This document shows positions 17,214 through 26,821 of a DNA stretch of 60,472 nucleotides, in pieces. Under the pieces are notes generated by a model that made no database searches, was not told the DNA's origin, and was given only the letters and a program-made list of their open reading frames with translations. Location: contig JAJFHP010000069.1 in NCBI GenBank assembly GCA_021775555.1, positions 1 through 60,472 of the forward strand. The letters are read 5' to 3'. Numbering within the stretch: the first letter of the stretch is position 1; each line of letters starts with the position of its first letter. Source of the DNA: Hyphomicrobiales bacterium (lineage in GTDB: Bacteria; Pseudomonadota; Alphaproteobacteria; Rhizobiales; Methyloligellaceae). Made by a program: the position numbers and the translations under genes.

Positions 17214-19108
17214 GGGCAGGGTGTCTCGCATGGCTGCTCGGCCTTGTTCTGTTCGCATGCCCCGCTTTGGCAGTGGAATTTATCGAGGTTCCAAGCCTGG
17301 TCAAACAGGTCGAAGGCGGTGAATTGCCACCGATTGGGAAGCGCGTCCCACAGGAGCCCGCCATTATCGATCTCGACGCGGCGGGAAAAGTGCCGGGCAA
17401 CTACGGTGGCGTATTGCGATTGCTGATGGGCAAGCAGAAGGATACGCGCATGATGAGCGTGTATGGTTATGCCCGGCTCATCGCGCTTGATGACAGGTTG
17501 CGTTTCAGCCCCGATATCCTGAAAAGTTATGAAGTGAATGAAGGCCGTGAATTCACATTTCATCTGCGCGAGGGGCACAGATGGTCCGATGGTCACCCCT
17601 TCACCGCCGAGGATTTTCGCTATTTCTGGGAAGACATCGCGACAAACAAGAAAATGTCACCACGGGGATTGCCAAAGGCACTGCTCGTTGAGAAGAGACC
17701 GCCAAGTTTTGAGGTGATAGATGAGACCACGGTGCGTTACACGTGGCACAAGCCGAACAGGCAGTTCATCCCGTGGATCGCCGGGCCGCGCCCGCTGCAG
17801 CTCTATCGCCCGGCTCATTATCACAAGCAGTTCCACATCGATCATGGCGACAGGCAGGAGATTGAGACGCTCATCAAGGCAGAACGCAAGCGCGACTGGA
17901 TTGATCTCCATGCAAGCCGCGACCGTTGGTACCGCATGGACAATATCGACCAACCAACGCTGCAGCCATGGATGAATACAACCAAACCGCCAGCTGTCCG
18001 CTTCGTGTTCTTGCGCAATCCGTTCTATCACCGGATCGACACCAGGGGACATCAGCTGCCCTATATTGACCGGGTGCTCATGTCGCTTGGCGAGACCAAG
18101 GTGATCCCGGCCAAATCAGGGTCCGGTGAAACTGATTTGCAAGCCCGTTATCTACGTCTCAACCACTATACGTTCCTGAAAGAAGGTGAGTCGCGCTACA
18201 ACTATTCCGTAAAATTGTGGAAGCGGGCACAGGGTGCCCATATCGCTCTATATCCCAATCTGAATGCTGCCGATGCGCAGTGGCGCAAACTTCTACGAGA
18301 CCCACGTTTCCGCCGTGCACTGTCGCTGGCCATCAACCGGCATGAAATCAACCAGGTGGTCTATTACGGGCTTGCGAGTGAAGGGAACAACACGGTTCTG
18401 CCAGCCAGCCCTCTCTATAGCCCCCGACTGCAAAAAGCCTGGTGTGAATTTGATCTCAAGCAGGCCAATGAACTTCTGGACGCCATTGGGCTGACCAAAC
18501 GAAACGCGGAGGGACTCCGGTTGATGCCAGATGGCCAGCCGATGATTATTCCCGTGGATACCGCGGGCGAGAGCACCGAGCAGGTTGATGTCCTTGAGCT
18601 GATACATGACAGCTGGCTCAAGGCTGGCATCAAGCTCTTCACCAGGCCTTCACAACGCGAGGTTTTCCGCAGGCGCATCGTTGCAGGACAGACGATTATG
18701 TCGGTCTGGTCAGGAATCTCGAACGGAATTGCAACAGCTTCAATGAACCCGGAGGAATTGGCGCCATCAAATAAATATCAGCTGCAGTGGCCGCAATGGG
18801 GCTTGTGGAGCCAGACAAGTGGCAAAAGTGGTGAGGCGCCAGCACTTCCGGAAGTCCGCCGCCTGGGGGAACTTCACAGCGCCTGGTTGCAGGCCGTCAG
18901 CACCGAAGAGCAGGAAAATATATGGCGAGAGATGCTGGACATTCACGCGGACCAGATATTTTCCATCGGCATCGTCAACAGCACCTTGCAACCGGTTCTG
19001 GTGAGTAACCGGTTGCGCAATGTGCCGTCGAATGCGTTTTATAACTGGAAGCCCGGCGCTTATTTTGGCGTCTACAAGCCAGATACCTTCTGGTACACAC
19101 CCCGATGA
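17210..19108 (+). CDS. yejA: Family 5 extracellular solute-binding protein (YejA-like)
   Basis: The protein has 632 residues with a clear Sec signal peptide (about residues 1-21: LAWLLGLVLFACPALA then V). The SBP_bac_5 signatures follow: FHLREGHRWSDGHPFTAEDF, PHRRALSLAINR-like text (RFRRALSLAINRHEINQ) and late strands ending NVPSNAFYNWKPG. It has no lipobox Cys at the cleavage site, so it should be free in the periplasm. The mature length is long for the family, as in YejA. It overlaps the ATPase gene by four bases and precedes both permeases. Peptide substrate inferred from the operon. Confidence 0.9.
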   Translation: MRAGCLAWLLGLVLFACPALAVEFIEVPSLVKQVEGGELPPIGKRVPQEPAIIDLDAAGKVPGNYGGVLRLLMGKQKDTRMMSVYGYARLIALDDRLRFSPDILKSYEVNEGREFTFHLREGHRWSDGHPFTAEDFRYFWEDIATNKKMSPRGLPKALLVEKRPPSFEVIDETTVRYTWHKPNRQFIPWIAGPRPLQLYRPAHYHKQFHIDHGDRQEIETLIKAERKRDWIDLHASRDRWYRMDNIDQPTLQPWMNTTKPPAVRFVFLRNPFYHRIDTRGHQLPYIDRVLMSLGETKVIPAKSGSGETDLQARYLRLNHYTFLKEGESRYNYSVKLWKRAQGAHIALYPNLNAADAQWRKLLRDPRFRRALSLAINRHEINQVVYYGLASEGNNTVLPASPLYSPRLQKAWCEFDLKQANELLDAIGLTKRNAEGLRLMPDGQPMIIPVDTAGESTEQVDVLELIHDSWLKAGIKLFTRPSQREVFRRRIVAGQTIMSVWSGISNGIATASMNPEELAPSNKYQLQWPQWGLWSQTSGKSGEAPALPEVRRLGELHSAWLQAVSTEEQENIWREMLDIHADQIFSIGIVNSTLQPVLVSNRLRNVPSNAFYNWKPGAYFGVYKPDTFWYTPR

Positions 19109-19150
19109 TCCGCGCTTGGCCAAAACACGATCCTGAGAGAGCAGGCGGGC

Positions 19151-20149
19151 ATGGTTAGCTATATCTTCCGGCGTCTGCTGATCATGGTCCCGACTCTACT
19201 CGCGATCTCCATGATTGTATTCATCATCATCGAATTGCCGCCGGGTGATTATCTCGAAAGCTATGTCGCGGAACTGCAAGCCCAGGGCGAGAATGTCGAT
19301 CCCCAGCATATTGAGTTCCTGCGAGAAAATTACGGGTTTGGAGACCCGCCGGTGCAGCGCTATCTGAGCTGGATTGGCGGGATGCTGCAAGGAGATTTTG
19401 GTTACTCGTTCGAGTACAGGCTGCCGGTTACCGATGTTGTGGGAGATCGCCTTTTCCTGACCATCCTGGTGTCGATGGCCACGATCCTGTTCACCTGGAT
19501 GATTGCCTTTCCGATTGGCATCTATTCTGCAACCCACCAGTATAGCTGGGGCGACTATGGCCTGACATTCATTGGACTTCTCGGGCTGGCGACGCCCAAT
19601 TTTCTGCTCGCACTGATCCTTCTGTATTTCGCCAATGTTTACTTCGGCACGTCCATAGGCGGGCTAATGGACGCGGAGTTCATCGGCAAGCCCTGGAGCT
19701 TGGCCAAAGCGATTTCGGTGCTGGAGCATCTCTGGATTCCCGTTGTCGTCATTGGCACCTCGGGAACGGCGGGCATGATCCGACGCCTGCGCGCCAATTT
19801 ACTTGATGAGCTGCAAAAGCAATATGTCACCACAGCCAAGGCCAAGGGATTGGCACCCTTCAAGGCGCTGGTCAAATATCCGTTGCGTGCAGCTCTCAAT
19901 TTTTTCATTTCCGATATCGGCAACCTGCTGCCAAGTATTATCTCGGGCGCAGAACTGGTTGCAGTGGTCATGTCCCTGCCGACGACGGGACCGATACTGA
20001 TATCGGCCCTGCAAAGCCAGGACATGTATCTCGCGGGATCCTTTTTGATGTTCCTTGCCACATTGACCGTGGTCGGGGTTCTGATTTCCGATTTGCTTCT
20101 GGCCTGGCTTGATCCGCGCATCCGTCTCATGGGAGCAAACACGAAATGA
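19151..20149 (+). CDS. yejB: Oligopeptide ABC importer permease (YejB/OppB-like)
   Basis: The protein has 332 residues. The N-terminus MVSYIFRRLLIMVPTLLAISMIVFIIIELPPGDY is the OppB/DppB-type opening (shown here as one continuous feature: Arg-rich start, first membrane helix, then PPGDY). About six membrane segments follow. The cytoplasmic EAA-type loop is seen near YVTTAKAKGLAPFKALVKY, which docks on the ATPase. A 42-base gap separates it from the binding-protein gene, and it overlaps the next permease by four bases. Confidence 0.92.
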   Translation: MVSYIFRRLLIMVPTLLAISMIVFIIIELPPGDYLESYVAELQAQGENVDPQHIEFLRENYGFGDPPVQRYLSWIGGMLQGDFGYSFEYRLPVTDVVGDRLFLTILVSMATILFTWMIAFPIGIYSATHQYSWGDYGLTFIGLLGLATPNFLLALILLYFANVYFGTSIGGLMDAEFIGKPWSLAKAISVLEHLWIPVVVIGTSGTAGMIRRLRANLLDELQKQYVTTAKAKGLAPFKALVKYPLRAALNFFISDIGNLLPSIISGAELVAVVMSLPTTGPILISALQSQDMYLAGSFLMFLATLTVVGVLISDLLLAWLDPRIRLMGANTK

Positions 20150-21321
20150 GTGATGCTTCCCGTAAAGGCGCGGAGCTTGAACATTTTGTCTCCAGCGAGC
20201 CATTTGATCCACAGCTGATCGACCACGCCGTCTCGCCAGAGCAGCAGAAATATTATCTCGCCTCGCAATGGCAACTGATGTGGTGGAAATTCACTCGCCA
20301 TAGGCTTGCGGTGGTCTCTGGCGTGTTCCTGCTGGTGACATATTTTTCCATCCTGATATCGGAATTTCTCGCGCCCTATGCTCTTCACACCCGCAATGTG
20401 GATTTCATTTTCTCACCGCCTCAGAGTGTTCATGTGATCCATGAGGGCTCGTTCGTCGGACCGTTTGTTTACGGAACCAAATATCGGCTCAATATGGATA
20501 ACCTTCAGCGGGTCTATACCGAGGACAAGAGCAAGATCTACCGCCTGCGCTTTTTCTGCAGCGGTGATGAGTATGATTTTTGGGGCATTGGAAACAGCAA
20601 CAAACACCTTGTCTGTGTCGAGAAAGGCGGAACGATGTTTTTGCTTGGCACTGACCGGCTGGGCCGGGACGTCCTCTCGCGCATTATCTATGGTGCCCGT
20701 ATTTCTCTGACCATCGGGCTGATTGGGGTCACGCTGAGCTTTTCACTGGCGCTGTTGATCGGTGGTCTTGCGGGCTATTATGGCGGACTGGTCGATCTCA
20801 TCACCCAGCGGGTGATTGAGGTGATTCAGTCATTTCCCCAGATTCCATTATGGATGGCGCTCTCGGCGGTGCTGCCGGTGTCCTGGAGTCCGTTGCTGAT
20901 CTACTTTGCGATAACGGTCATCCTGGCGATGCTGGACTGGACCGGGCTGGCGCGCGCTGTGCGCTCGAAACTACTGTCGCTGCGCGAGGAGGAATACTGC
21001 CTGGCTGCTCAGCTTATGGGCGCCAGACCGAAGCGAATAATTGCCCGTCATTTGCTTCCCGGCTTTATGAGCCATCTCATCGCCTCAGCCACATTGTCGA
21101 TCCCCACGATCATTCTCGGCGAGACAGCGCTTTCTTTCCTTGGCCTGGGCTTGCGTCCGCCAATTACAAGTTGGGGCGTTTTGCTGAACGAGGCCCAGAA
21201 TATCTCCGTAATCGCGCTTTATCCCTGGTTGATAATGCCGGTTGTCCCGGTGGTGCTCGTTATTATCGCCTTTAACTTTCTTGGTGATGGGCTTCGTGAC
21301 GCGGCTGATCCCTACAAGTGA
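20146..21321 (+). CDS. yejE: Oligopeptide ABC importer permease (YejE/OppC-like)
   Basis: The protein has 391 residues, with a start overlapping yejB (ATGA). An N-terminal membrane segment (LAVVSGVFLLVTYFSILI) is followed by a periplasmic stretch of about 120 residues, as in YejE and longer than in OppC. Then comes the family motif FLLGTDRLGRDVLSRIIYGAR, five or so membrane helices, and an EAA loop (YCLAAQLMGARPKRIIARH). The ending NFLGDGLRDAADPYK is diagnostic for OppC-type permeases. It completes the importer, with no peptidase or regulator attached. Confidence 0.92.
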   Translation: MSDASRKGAELEHFVSSEPFDPQLIDHAVSPEQQKYYLASQWQLMWWKFTRHRLAVVSGVFLLVTYFSILISEFLAPYALHTRNVDFIFSPPQSVHVIHEGSFVGPFVYGTKYRLNMDNLQRVYTEDKSKIYRLRFFCSGDEYDFWGIGNSNKHLVCVEKGGTMFLLGTDRLGRDVLSRIIYGARISLTIGLIGVTLSFSLALLIGGLAGYYGGLVDLITQRVIEVIQSFPQIPLWMALSAVLPVSWSPLLIYFAITVILAMLDWTGLARAVRSKLLSLREEEYCLAAQLMGARPKRIIARHLLPGFMSHLIASATLSIPTIILGETALSFLGLGLRPPITSWGVLLNEAQNISVIALYPWLIMPVVPVVLVIIAFNFLGDGLRDAADPYK

Positions 21322-21471
21322 GAACGGGACTCGATCTTCGGATCACTTCGCTTCGGTGTCATTAGAGAAGTTGTGATCAGATGGCATAGCAAACACTTAA
21401 TTCAGTAGGTCCGGGGGCATTCTCCATACCCCCTCAAGAATGAACGACAAGGACACTTTTCAGGGGACATC

Positions 21472-21927
21472 ATGAGCAAAGTTACTTTCAGGACGGCCCG
21501 TCGAGGTGATCTGGCCGAGATCATTGCACTGATGGCTGATGATAAATTGGGGAAGAATCGTGAATCTGCGGAAGGAAACCTGCAAGCCTATGAGCAGGCT
21601 TTTGCTGAAATAGACCATGAGCCGAACAATATGGTCATCGTGGCTGAGGAGGGCGGGATCGTTGTTGGAACTCTTCAACTCACATTCATCGCCAATCTCA
21701 CTTTTGAAGGCGCGCGGCGTGCGCTCATTGAGGCGGTACGTGTGGCCGACAGCCACCAGGGGCAGGGGCTGGGCAAAAGGCTGATGAGTTATGCGATTGA
21801 CCTTGCCCGCGAGCATGGTTGCAAGATCGTTCAACTCACTAGCAACAAAGAGCGTCCCGACGCCATCCGGTTTTATGAGCAGGTCGGTTTTCAACCCACC
21901 CATGTAGGGTTCAAGCTCTATCTCTAA
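21472..21927 (+). CDS. GNAT-family N-acetyltransferase
   Basis: The protein has 151 residues. It opens with FRTARRGDLAEIIALMADD, typical of GNAT strand 1 and helix 1. It continues IVVGTLQLTFI, then EAVRVADSHQGQGLGKRLMSYAI, where QGQGLG is the acetyl-CoA pyrophosphate loop. It ends IVQLTSNKERPDAIRFYEQVGF, the standard C-terminal helix. Substrate unknown. A strong stem-loop lies 30 bases after the stop codon. Confidence 0.88.
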   Translation: MSKVTFRTARRGDLAEIIALMADDKLGKNRESAEGNLQAYEQAFAEIDHEPNNMVIVAEEGGIVVGTLQLTFIANLTFEGARRALIEAVRVADSHQGQGLGKRLMSYAIDLAREHGCKIVQLTSNKERPDAIRFYEQVGFQPTHVGFKLYL

Positions 21928-21956
21928 TCGAGAACAGTATCCTGCCAATGGAAGTG

Positions 21957-21984
21957 TGGTCCGGTGCTGGGGGGCACCGGACCA
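21957..21984. repeat. 11-bp stem-loop between convergent genes
   Basis: The arms TGGTCCGGTGC (21957-21967) and GCACCGGACCA (21974-21984) pair perfectly around a six-base loop TGGGGG. It lies between the ends of the acetyltransferase (21927) and the minus-strand aminotransferase (22106). Neither strand has a following T-run, so it is not a textbook intrinsic terminator. It may be a 3'-end stabiliser or processing hairpin for either transcript. Confidence 0.6.
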
Positions 21985-22105
21985 ACTGTTGCAGTCGTAA
22001 CGTATCAGGGGGGTCATGTATCGCGGTTTGCTGAAGCATTCCGCTGAGTCTTATTTATACGCTTATATGGTTAACGAATAGTTGCGGGTTGTGCCGGTTG
22101 GTTCG

Positions 22106-22954
22106 TTACGCGTTCTTGGCTTCTTCCAGATACATCCCACGCAGCTTGCGTGTTACGGGGCCAGGTTGTCCGCCGCCGATCATTTCACCATCAATCTCGA
22201 CGATGGGCATGACGAATGTTGATGCGCTCGTCAGGAAGGCTTCCGATGCAGACTTGGCCTCTTCGACCGTGAAGGGACGTTCTTCCACCGTGATCTCTCC
22301 GGTTTCTGCAAGCTTGAGGATTGTGCGCCGGGTGATGCCTGCCAGGATCGAATTTGACAGAGGCCGGGTAATCAGTCGGTTTTCATCCAGTACAATGAAG
22401 GCGGTGTTCGAGGTGCCCTCGGTCACATACCCGTCTTCGACCATCCATGCATCACCAACACCAGCTTCTTTCGCCGCCTGCTTGCCCATGGCCTGGGCAA
22501 GCATGCCGGTGGTTTTGATATCGCGACGCTTCCAGCGGATATCGGGAATGGTGATAATGCTGATGCCTGTTTTTGCCGCTGGCGGGTCGACCAGGTCTTT
22601 AACTTGTGTGAAAGCAATCAGGGTCTGTGCTGCGTCTTCGGGGTAGGAAAAATCCCGTTCTGCAACGCCGCGGGTGATTTGCATATAGATCAGCCCTTGC
22701 GAAATGTTATTGCGCTCAACCAGCTGCTCATGCATCTCCCTGAGGTCCGCGTCCGTGATCGGCTGCGCCATGTCGAGTTCTCTCAGCGAGCGATGCAGGC
22801 GCTCCATATGCGGCTCATAGTCCACCAGCTTGCCATCGATAACGGCGGTCACTTCATAGATGCCGTCAGCAAATAGGAAGGCGCGGTCGAAGATGGAAAT
22901 CTTCGCCTCCTCCTCGGGCACGTAATTGCCGTTCACATAGACGATGCGTGACAT
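22106..22954 (-). CDS. dat: D-amino-acid transaminase / class IV aminotransferase
   Basis: The protein has 282 residues. The start is ATG 22954 (MSRIVYVNGNYVPEEEA); a longer open frame to 23005 would run into bioB. Class IV PLP-fold landmarks are FDRAFLFADGIYEV, the PLP Lys in RRDIKTTGMLAQ, and the cofactor clamp VTEGTSNTAFIV. A late LTSASTFVMPIVEIDG is typical of D-alanine aminotransferases rather than branched-chain enzymes. It would interconvert D-alanine and D-glutamate for cell-wall supply. It lies 4 bases after bioB and is probably cotranscribed with it. The D-amino-acid subtype is likely but not certain against aminodeoxychorismate lyase. Confidence 0.87.
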   Translation of the reverse strand: MSRIVYVNGNYVPEEEAKISIFDRAFLFADGIYEVTAVIDGKLVDYEPHMERLHRSLRELDMAQPITDADLREMHEQLVERNNISQGLIYMQITRGVAERDFSYPEDAAQTLIAFTQVKDLVDPPAAKTGISIITIPDIRWKRRDIKTTGMLAQAMGKQAAKEAGVGDAWMVEDGYVTEGTSNTAFIVLDENRLITRPLSNSILAGITRRTILKLAETGEITVEERPFTVEEAKSASEAFLTSASTFVMPIVEIDGEMIGGGQPGPVTRKLRGMYLEEAKNA

Positions 22955-22958
22955 GGGA

Positions 22959-23981
22959 TTATCCTTCGCTTGCACCTGATGACAGAACCTGAAGGCCCGC
23001 CTCACGGATCAAGGCAATGTCCTGCTCTGTGTCCGGGTTGGAAGTGGTCAGCAGTTTCTCGCCATAGAATATCGAATTGGCGCCAGCCAGCAGACACAGG
23101 ATCTGCGTTTCCTTCGACATGGCCTGGCGGCCGGCTGAAAGCCGCACCCGTGATTTTGGCATGACGATGCGCGCCGTGGCGATCATGCGCACCATTTCCA
23201 TCGGCTCAACGGGAGTTTGATTTTCAAGTGGTGTGCCGGGAACGGGCACCAATGAATTGATCGGTACGCTCTCGGGGTGCGGGTCCATGTTGGACAGCAC
23301 CTGCAACATGCTGGCGCGGTCGCGCTCGCTCTCGCCCATTCCGATTATGCCGCCACTACACACGGTGATGCCGGCTTCACGGACGTGGGCAATCGTGTCT
23401 ATGCGATCCTGGTAGGTGCGCGTTGAAATGATCTCGTTGTAAAATTCAGGCGAGGTATCGAGATTGTGATTGTAGGCTGTCAATCCGGCCCCGGCCAGCC
23501 GGTTGGCCTGGGTTTGATTGAGCATTCCAAGCGTGACGCAGGCTTCCATACCCATCTCACGCACGCCCGAAACCATTTCGATTACCTGGTCGAATTCAGC
23601 CCCGTCGCGCACCTCTCGCCAGGCCGCCCCCATGCAAAACCGCGTCGCACCGGCATCCTTTGCCGTCTTTGCAGATGCCAATACGGTGTCCACGTCCATC
23701 AGCCGTTCTTTTTCAAGGCCTGTGTCCTTGGCGTAGTGGGCGGATTGGGGACAATATTTACAATCCTCGGGACAGGAGCCGGTTTTGATCGACAGCAGGC
23801 TTGCAAGCTGAACCGTGCCTTCCTCGTGCCATTGACGATGCACGCTTTGCGCTGTGTGGACCAGCTCAAGGAGGGGGCTTTGCAGGATCGAAAGAATGTC
23901 ATCCACACTCCAGTCGTGGCGCGGTTCAGCCAATACTGCGCTTACTTTTTGTTCGGGGAAATTTTGACCGTTTGTGGGCAT
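22959..23981 (-). CDS. bioB: Biotin synthase
   Basis: The protein has 340 residues. It is a radical SAM enzyme with the cluster motif CPEDCKYC (about residue 71), preceded by LLSIKTGS and followed by PQSAHY. Further diagnostic stretches are [45 protein letters not shown] and [10 protein letters not shown], whose Arg binds the second cluster. It inserts sulfur into dethiobiotin. It is transcribed away from bioF with only 63 bases between the start codons, so one compact region must drive both. I found no TTATnnATAA-type BioR box in that gap. Confidence 0.97.
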   Translation of the reverse strand: MPTNGQNFPEQKVSAVLAEPRHDWSVDDILSILQSPLLELVHTAQSVHRQWHEEGTVQLASLLSIKTGSCPEDCKYCPQSAHYAKDTGLEKERLMDVDTVLASAKTAKDAGATRFCMGAAWREVRDGAEFDQVIEMVSGVREMGMEACVTLGMLNQTQANRLAGAGLTAYNHNLDTSPEFYNEIISTRTYQDRIDTIAHVREAGITVCSGGIIGMGESERDRASMLQVLSNMDPHPESVPINSLVPVPGTPLENQTPVEPMEMVRMIATARIVMPKSRVRLSAGRQAMSKETQILCLLAGANSIFYGEKLLTTSNPDTEQDIALIREAGLQVLSSGASEG

Positions 23982-24044
23982 GTGCGTTGTCTTGCTGCCA
24001 TCCTTGCGATTGCCGCTTTCCCGGCGCTCCGGTAATACAAGAAC

Positions 24045-25229
24045 ATGAATGAAAACGAAAGCCGCTATTGCGCATGGCTTGAGGCGCGTGAATATTCCGG
24101 TCTGTTGCGAGAGCTGACACCGGCACTGCCGGATACGCCCGGTTGCGTAAACTATGGCGGGACGTCATACGTCAATTTTTCCGGAAATGATTATCTCGGT
24201 CTTGCACACCACCCCGAGCTTATTGAGCGGTCTGGGGCATGGGCTGAGCGTTATGGTGCGGGCGCGGGCGCTTCGAGGCTGGTAACCGGTAATCTGGATT
24301 TGTTCGAGGGGATCGAGCAAAAGGTCGCGTCCCTCAAAGGTCATGGGTCAGCCCTTGTCATGGCATCGGGTTTCCAAACCAATGCAGCAGTGCTTCAGGC
24401 GGTTCTGGACAAGAAAGTTCTTGGTGCAGAACCACTCGTTTTCTCGGACCGGTTGAATCACGCCAGCATGCATTTTGGCTGCCAGGCGGCGGGCGTGCGC
24501 CAGCATCGCTACCGCCATTGCGATATGGATCATTTGGAAACTTTGCTGGCAAAACACGAGCAGGATAACAAGCCGAAATTCATCCTCACCGAAAGTGTGT
24601 TTTCCATGGATGGAGATATCGCCCCGATGATAGAGGTCGCCAAACTGGCCAGAACTCATGGCGTGACACTGATCTGCGATGATGCCCATGCCACTGGTGT
24701 GCTGGGCGAGGGGGGCAAGGGCTTGAGCGAGGGGGCGGATATTGTCATCGGTACCTTCTCGAAGGCGCTAGGCAGCTATGGTGCCTATGTGGCGTGCTCA
24801 AATCTCATGCGGGATTATCTGGTCAACCGCTGCAGCGGGCTGATTTATTCGACCGCCCTGCCACCGCAAATCCTGGGCGCCATCGATGCAAGCCTGGATT
24901 TACTTCCCCGTCTGGACGCCGAACGTGCCCATGTGGCGAAGCTCGCGGCCCATTTTCGCAAAGAGGCGCACGCACTCGGGTTCGATACCGGGGCGTCGGC
25001 TACGCAAATTGTCCCAGTGATAGTGGGAGAAACCGATGCCGCGCTTGCTTTGAGTGTAAAGCTTAAGCGTGCAGGTTTCTGGGCAACGGCAATCCGGCCG
25101 CCGACCGTTCCTGATGGTACGGCAAGATTACGGCTTGCTTTCTCCGCTGCGCACACTATCAGGCAGGTAGATGACCTTCTCGAGTTCCTTTCGCAAACAG
25201 CAGCACAAGAACGCGTGAATATCGCATGA
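24045..25229 (+). CDS. bioF: 8-amino-7-oxononanoate synthase
   Basis: The protein has 394 residues. It is an alpha-oxoamine synthase with [58 protein letters not shown] and the PLP Lys in [13 protein letters not shown]. It condenses pimeloyl thioester with alanine in biotin synthesis. It is first in a plus-strand set with the BioH/G-like hydrolase (ATGA overlap) and bioC, and is divergent from bioB. Confidence 0.96.
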   Translation: MNENESRYCAWLEAREYSGLLRELTPALPDTPGCVNYGGTSYVNFSGNDYLGLAHHPELIERSGAWAERYGAGAGASRLVTGNLDLFEGIEQKVASLKGHGSALVMASGFQTNAAVLQAVLDKKVLGAEPLVFSDRLNHASMHFGCQAAGVRQHRYRHCDMDHLETLLAKHEQDNKPKFILTESVFSMDGDIAPMIEVAKLARTHGVTLICDDAHATGVLGEGGKGLSEGADIVIGTFSKALGSYGAYVACSNLMRDYLVNRCSGLIYSTALPPQILGAIDASLDLLPRLDAERAHVAKLAAHFRKEAHALGFDTGASATQIVPVIVGETDAALALSVKLKRAGFWATAIRPPTVPDGTARLRLAFSAAHTIRQVDDLLEFLSQTAAQERVNIA

Positions 25230-25858
25230 AGCTGGTTTTGGTACATGGCTGGGGATTTCATTCCGGTGTCTGGGACAAACTCGTGCCCCATCTCGACAGC
25301 CATGAAATCCATTGCATCGATTTAGGTTTTGTTCGCGGCGGCCCCAGGGCCTCCAATGACATGCCAACCGACTCGCTGTGCATCGGCCATTCCTTCGGCG
25401 TCATGTGGTTGCTCAAGCATGGGCCCAGGCCCATACGCGGGCTGGTGAGCATTGCCGGCTTTGATTGCCTCCACAAGCATGTGCCTGCCAATGTGCTGGA
25501 GGCCATGCGCGAAGGGATGCGCACAGACCCGGAAGCGCAAATGAACAGTTTTGCGGAAAATGGCGGTTTTGCAGGACTTCAGCCAGAAGGAGAACTTGAC
25601 AAGGGTGGCTTGCGAGGCGGGCTGGACTGGATTGCCACGTGGGACGAAGGTGAGGCGTTGAAAACCCTCGGCGCTCCGGTTCTGGCACTTGCCGCCAGGA
25701 ATGACAGGGTTGTCCGCAAGGAAGCGAGCGAAGCCATATGGGGCAATGGCATTTCGGAGTTGCATTGGCATGAAGACGCCGACCATATCCTGCCACTCAC
25801 TGCGCCCGAATGGTGCGCGGACCATATCAATAAATTTGCCGATGACCTTGAGTCCTAA
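25226..25858 (+). CDS. Alpha/beta hydrolase, likely pimeloyl-ACP methyl ester esterase (BioH/BioG-like)
   Basis: The protein has 210 residues. LVLVHGWGFHSGVWDKL carries the oxyanion hole, the nucleophile is in IGHSFGVMWLL, the acid is in ALAARNDRVV, and the His is in EDADHILPL. At this length it lacks part of the lid seen in E. coli BioH and is closer in size to BioG-type proteins. Its position between bioF and bioC, overlapping both, indicates that it removes the methyl group that BioC adds. Which named esterase family it belongs to cannot be settled by eye. Confidence 0.85.
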   Translation: MKLVLVHGWGFHSGVWDKLVPHLDSHEIHCIDLGFVRGGPRASNDMPTDSLCIGHSFGVMWLLKHGPRPIRGLVSIAGFDCLHKHVPANVLEAMREGMRTDPEAQMNSFAENGGFAGLQPEGELDKGGLRGGLDWIATWDEGEALKTLGAPVLALAARNDRVVRKEASEAIWGNGISELHWHEDADHILPLTAPEWCADHINKFADDLES

Positions 25859-26573
25859 CCAGATTGTCGCCCGGGCGTTTGCTGCGCATGCCGGGGACTA
25901 TGAACGTCATGCGTCCTTGCAGGCGGAGATCGCGGCACGGCTTGCGGTCCTGCTACCCCCGCTCAACCAGCCCGACATACTTGAAATCGGGTGTGGAACC
26001 GGTTTTCTTACCCGCCACCTGCTCGATCAATACAGCCATGGTGATTTTCTCATAACCGACCTGGCGAACGAAATGGTGGATCAGTGCCGTGCGCGCTATC
26101 AAAGCACCAATGGCCGGGCGATCCGTTTCGCCGTGATGGATGGCGAGGTGCCAGAATGTGAGGCGGGGTTCGACCTCATTGCCATGTCGATGACCCTGCA
26201 ATGGTTCAGTGATCCAGTTGGGGGCATTGATCGCCTGAAAGCCCTGCTGAAGCCTGGCGGGCAATTGCTCTATGCGACGCTCGCGCCGAACAACTGTCCG
26301 GAGTGGCGCAGCGCTCAGGATCTATGCGGCTTGCGCAACGGGATGATTCCCATGCCTGAAATGCCGGGCGTGGTTGAGCGGGAATCGCGCGAGGTCAATT
26401 ATGGCAGCGCTATAGCCTTCCTGAGAGCGCTTAGGTCCATCGGGGCAAACACGCCGAGGCCCGGATATGCCCCCCTGCCACCGGGCAGTTTGCGTGCCGC
26501 CTTGCGGCGTCTTGACCAGGACCATGGGGCGCGGGTGACGTGGCGGATCGTCTATGGTTTGATTTCCGCCTAA
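25842..26573 (+). CDS. bioC: Malonyl-ACP O-methyltransferase
   Basis: The protein has 243 residues. I start it at ATG 25842 (MTLSPNQIVARAFAAHAGDYERHA), which gives the standard BioC opening and a 17-base overlap with the hydrolase; the longer frame to 25689 is out-of-frame read-through of that gene. Motif I is DILEIGCGTGFLTRHLL, followed by FDLIAMSMTLQWFSDP, whose LQWF is characteristic of BioC, and KPGGQLLYATL. It primes pimelate synthesis by methylating malonyl-ACP. Confidence 0.93.
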   Translation: MTLSPNQIVARAFAAHAGDYERHASLQAEIAARLAVLLPPLNQPDILEIGCGTGFLTRHLLDQYSHGDFLITDLANEMVDQCRARYQSTNGRAIRFAVMDGEVPECEAGFDLIAMSMTLQWFSDPVGGIDRLKALLKPGGQLLYATLAPNNCPEWRSAQDLCGLRNGMIPMPEMPGVVERESREVNYGSAIAFLRALRSIGANTPRPGYAPLPPGSLRAALRRLDQDHGARVTWRIVYGLISA

Positions 26574-26678
26574 TTGAACATTTGCCCTTGAAATCAGTCC
26601 TCTCGAGACCCTTATTGAAGATGGAGCCACACTCAATCCAGTCATTGCAAAATGGGGTCCAGACCGTGTAACACGCTT

Positions 26679-26821
26679 ATGCATTACTGCTGCTGACCGC
26701 AGTGTCTGCCATTTCGACCAGTGCTGCTTATGCGTGCCATCATGACATCGAGTGCCCGATCGAATGGGTCTGGTCGGATGCTGAAGGCACATGTGTCGAG
26801 GACCCAAAGGGTATATCCTGA
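26679..26821 (+). CDS. Small exported Cys-containing peptide, start uncertain (possible frameshift)
   Basis: The frame ending with TGA at 26819-26821 reads LLLLTAVSAISTSAAYA followed by CHHDIECPIEWVWSDAEGTC: a signal-peptide-like core and then a short domain with three Cys. That frame has no ATG. An ATG at 26679 lies just before it but is one base out of register (ATG, then CA, then TTA CTG CTG CTG). A single-base deletion, a non-ATG start (CTG 26687) or a sequence error would each explain this. The stop overlaps the next start as TGATG, which suggests a real coupled gene. Function unknown. Confidence 0.45.

Noticed and set aside
19639-20388. 249-codon minus-strand frame across the two permease genes
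   Set aside because: Antisense to conserved OppB/OppC-type permeases; no recognisable domain.
23982-24044. Possible BioR operator between bioB and bioF
   Set aside because: No TTATnnATAA-like palindrome is present in the 63-base gap.
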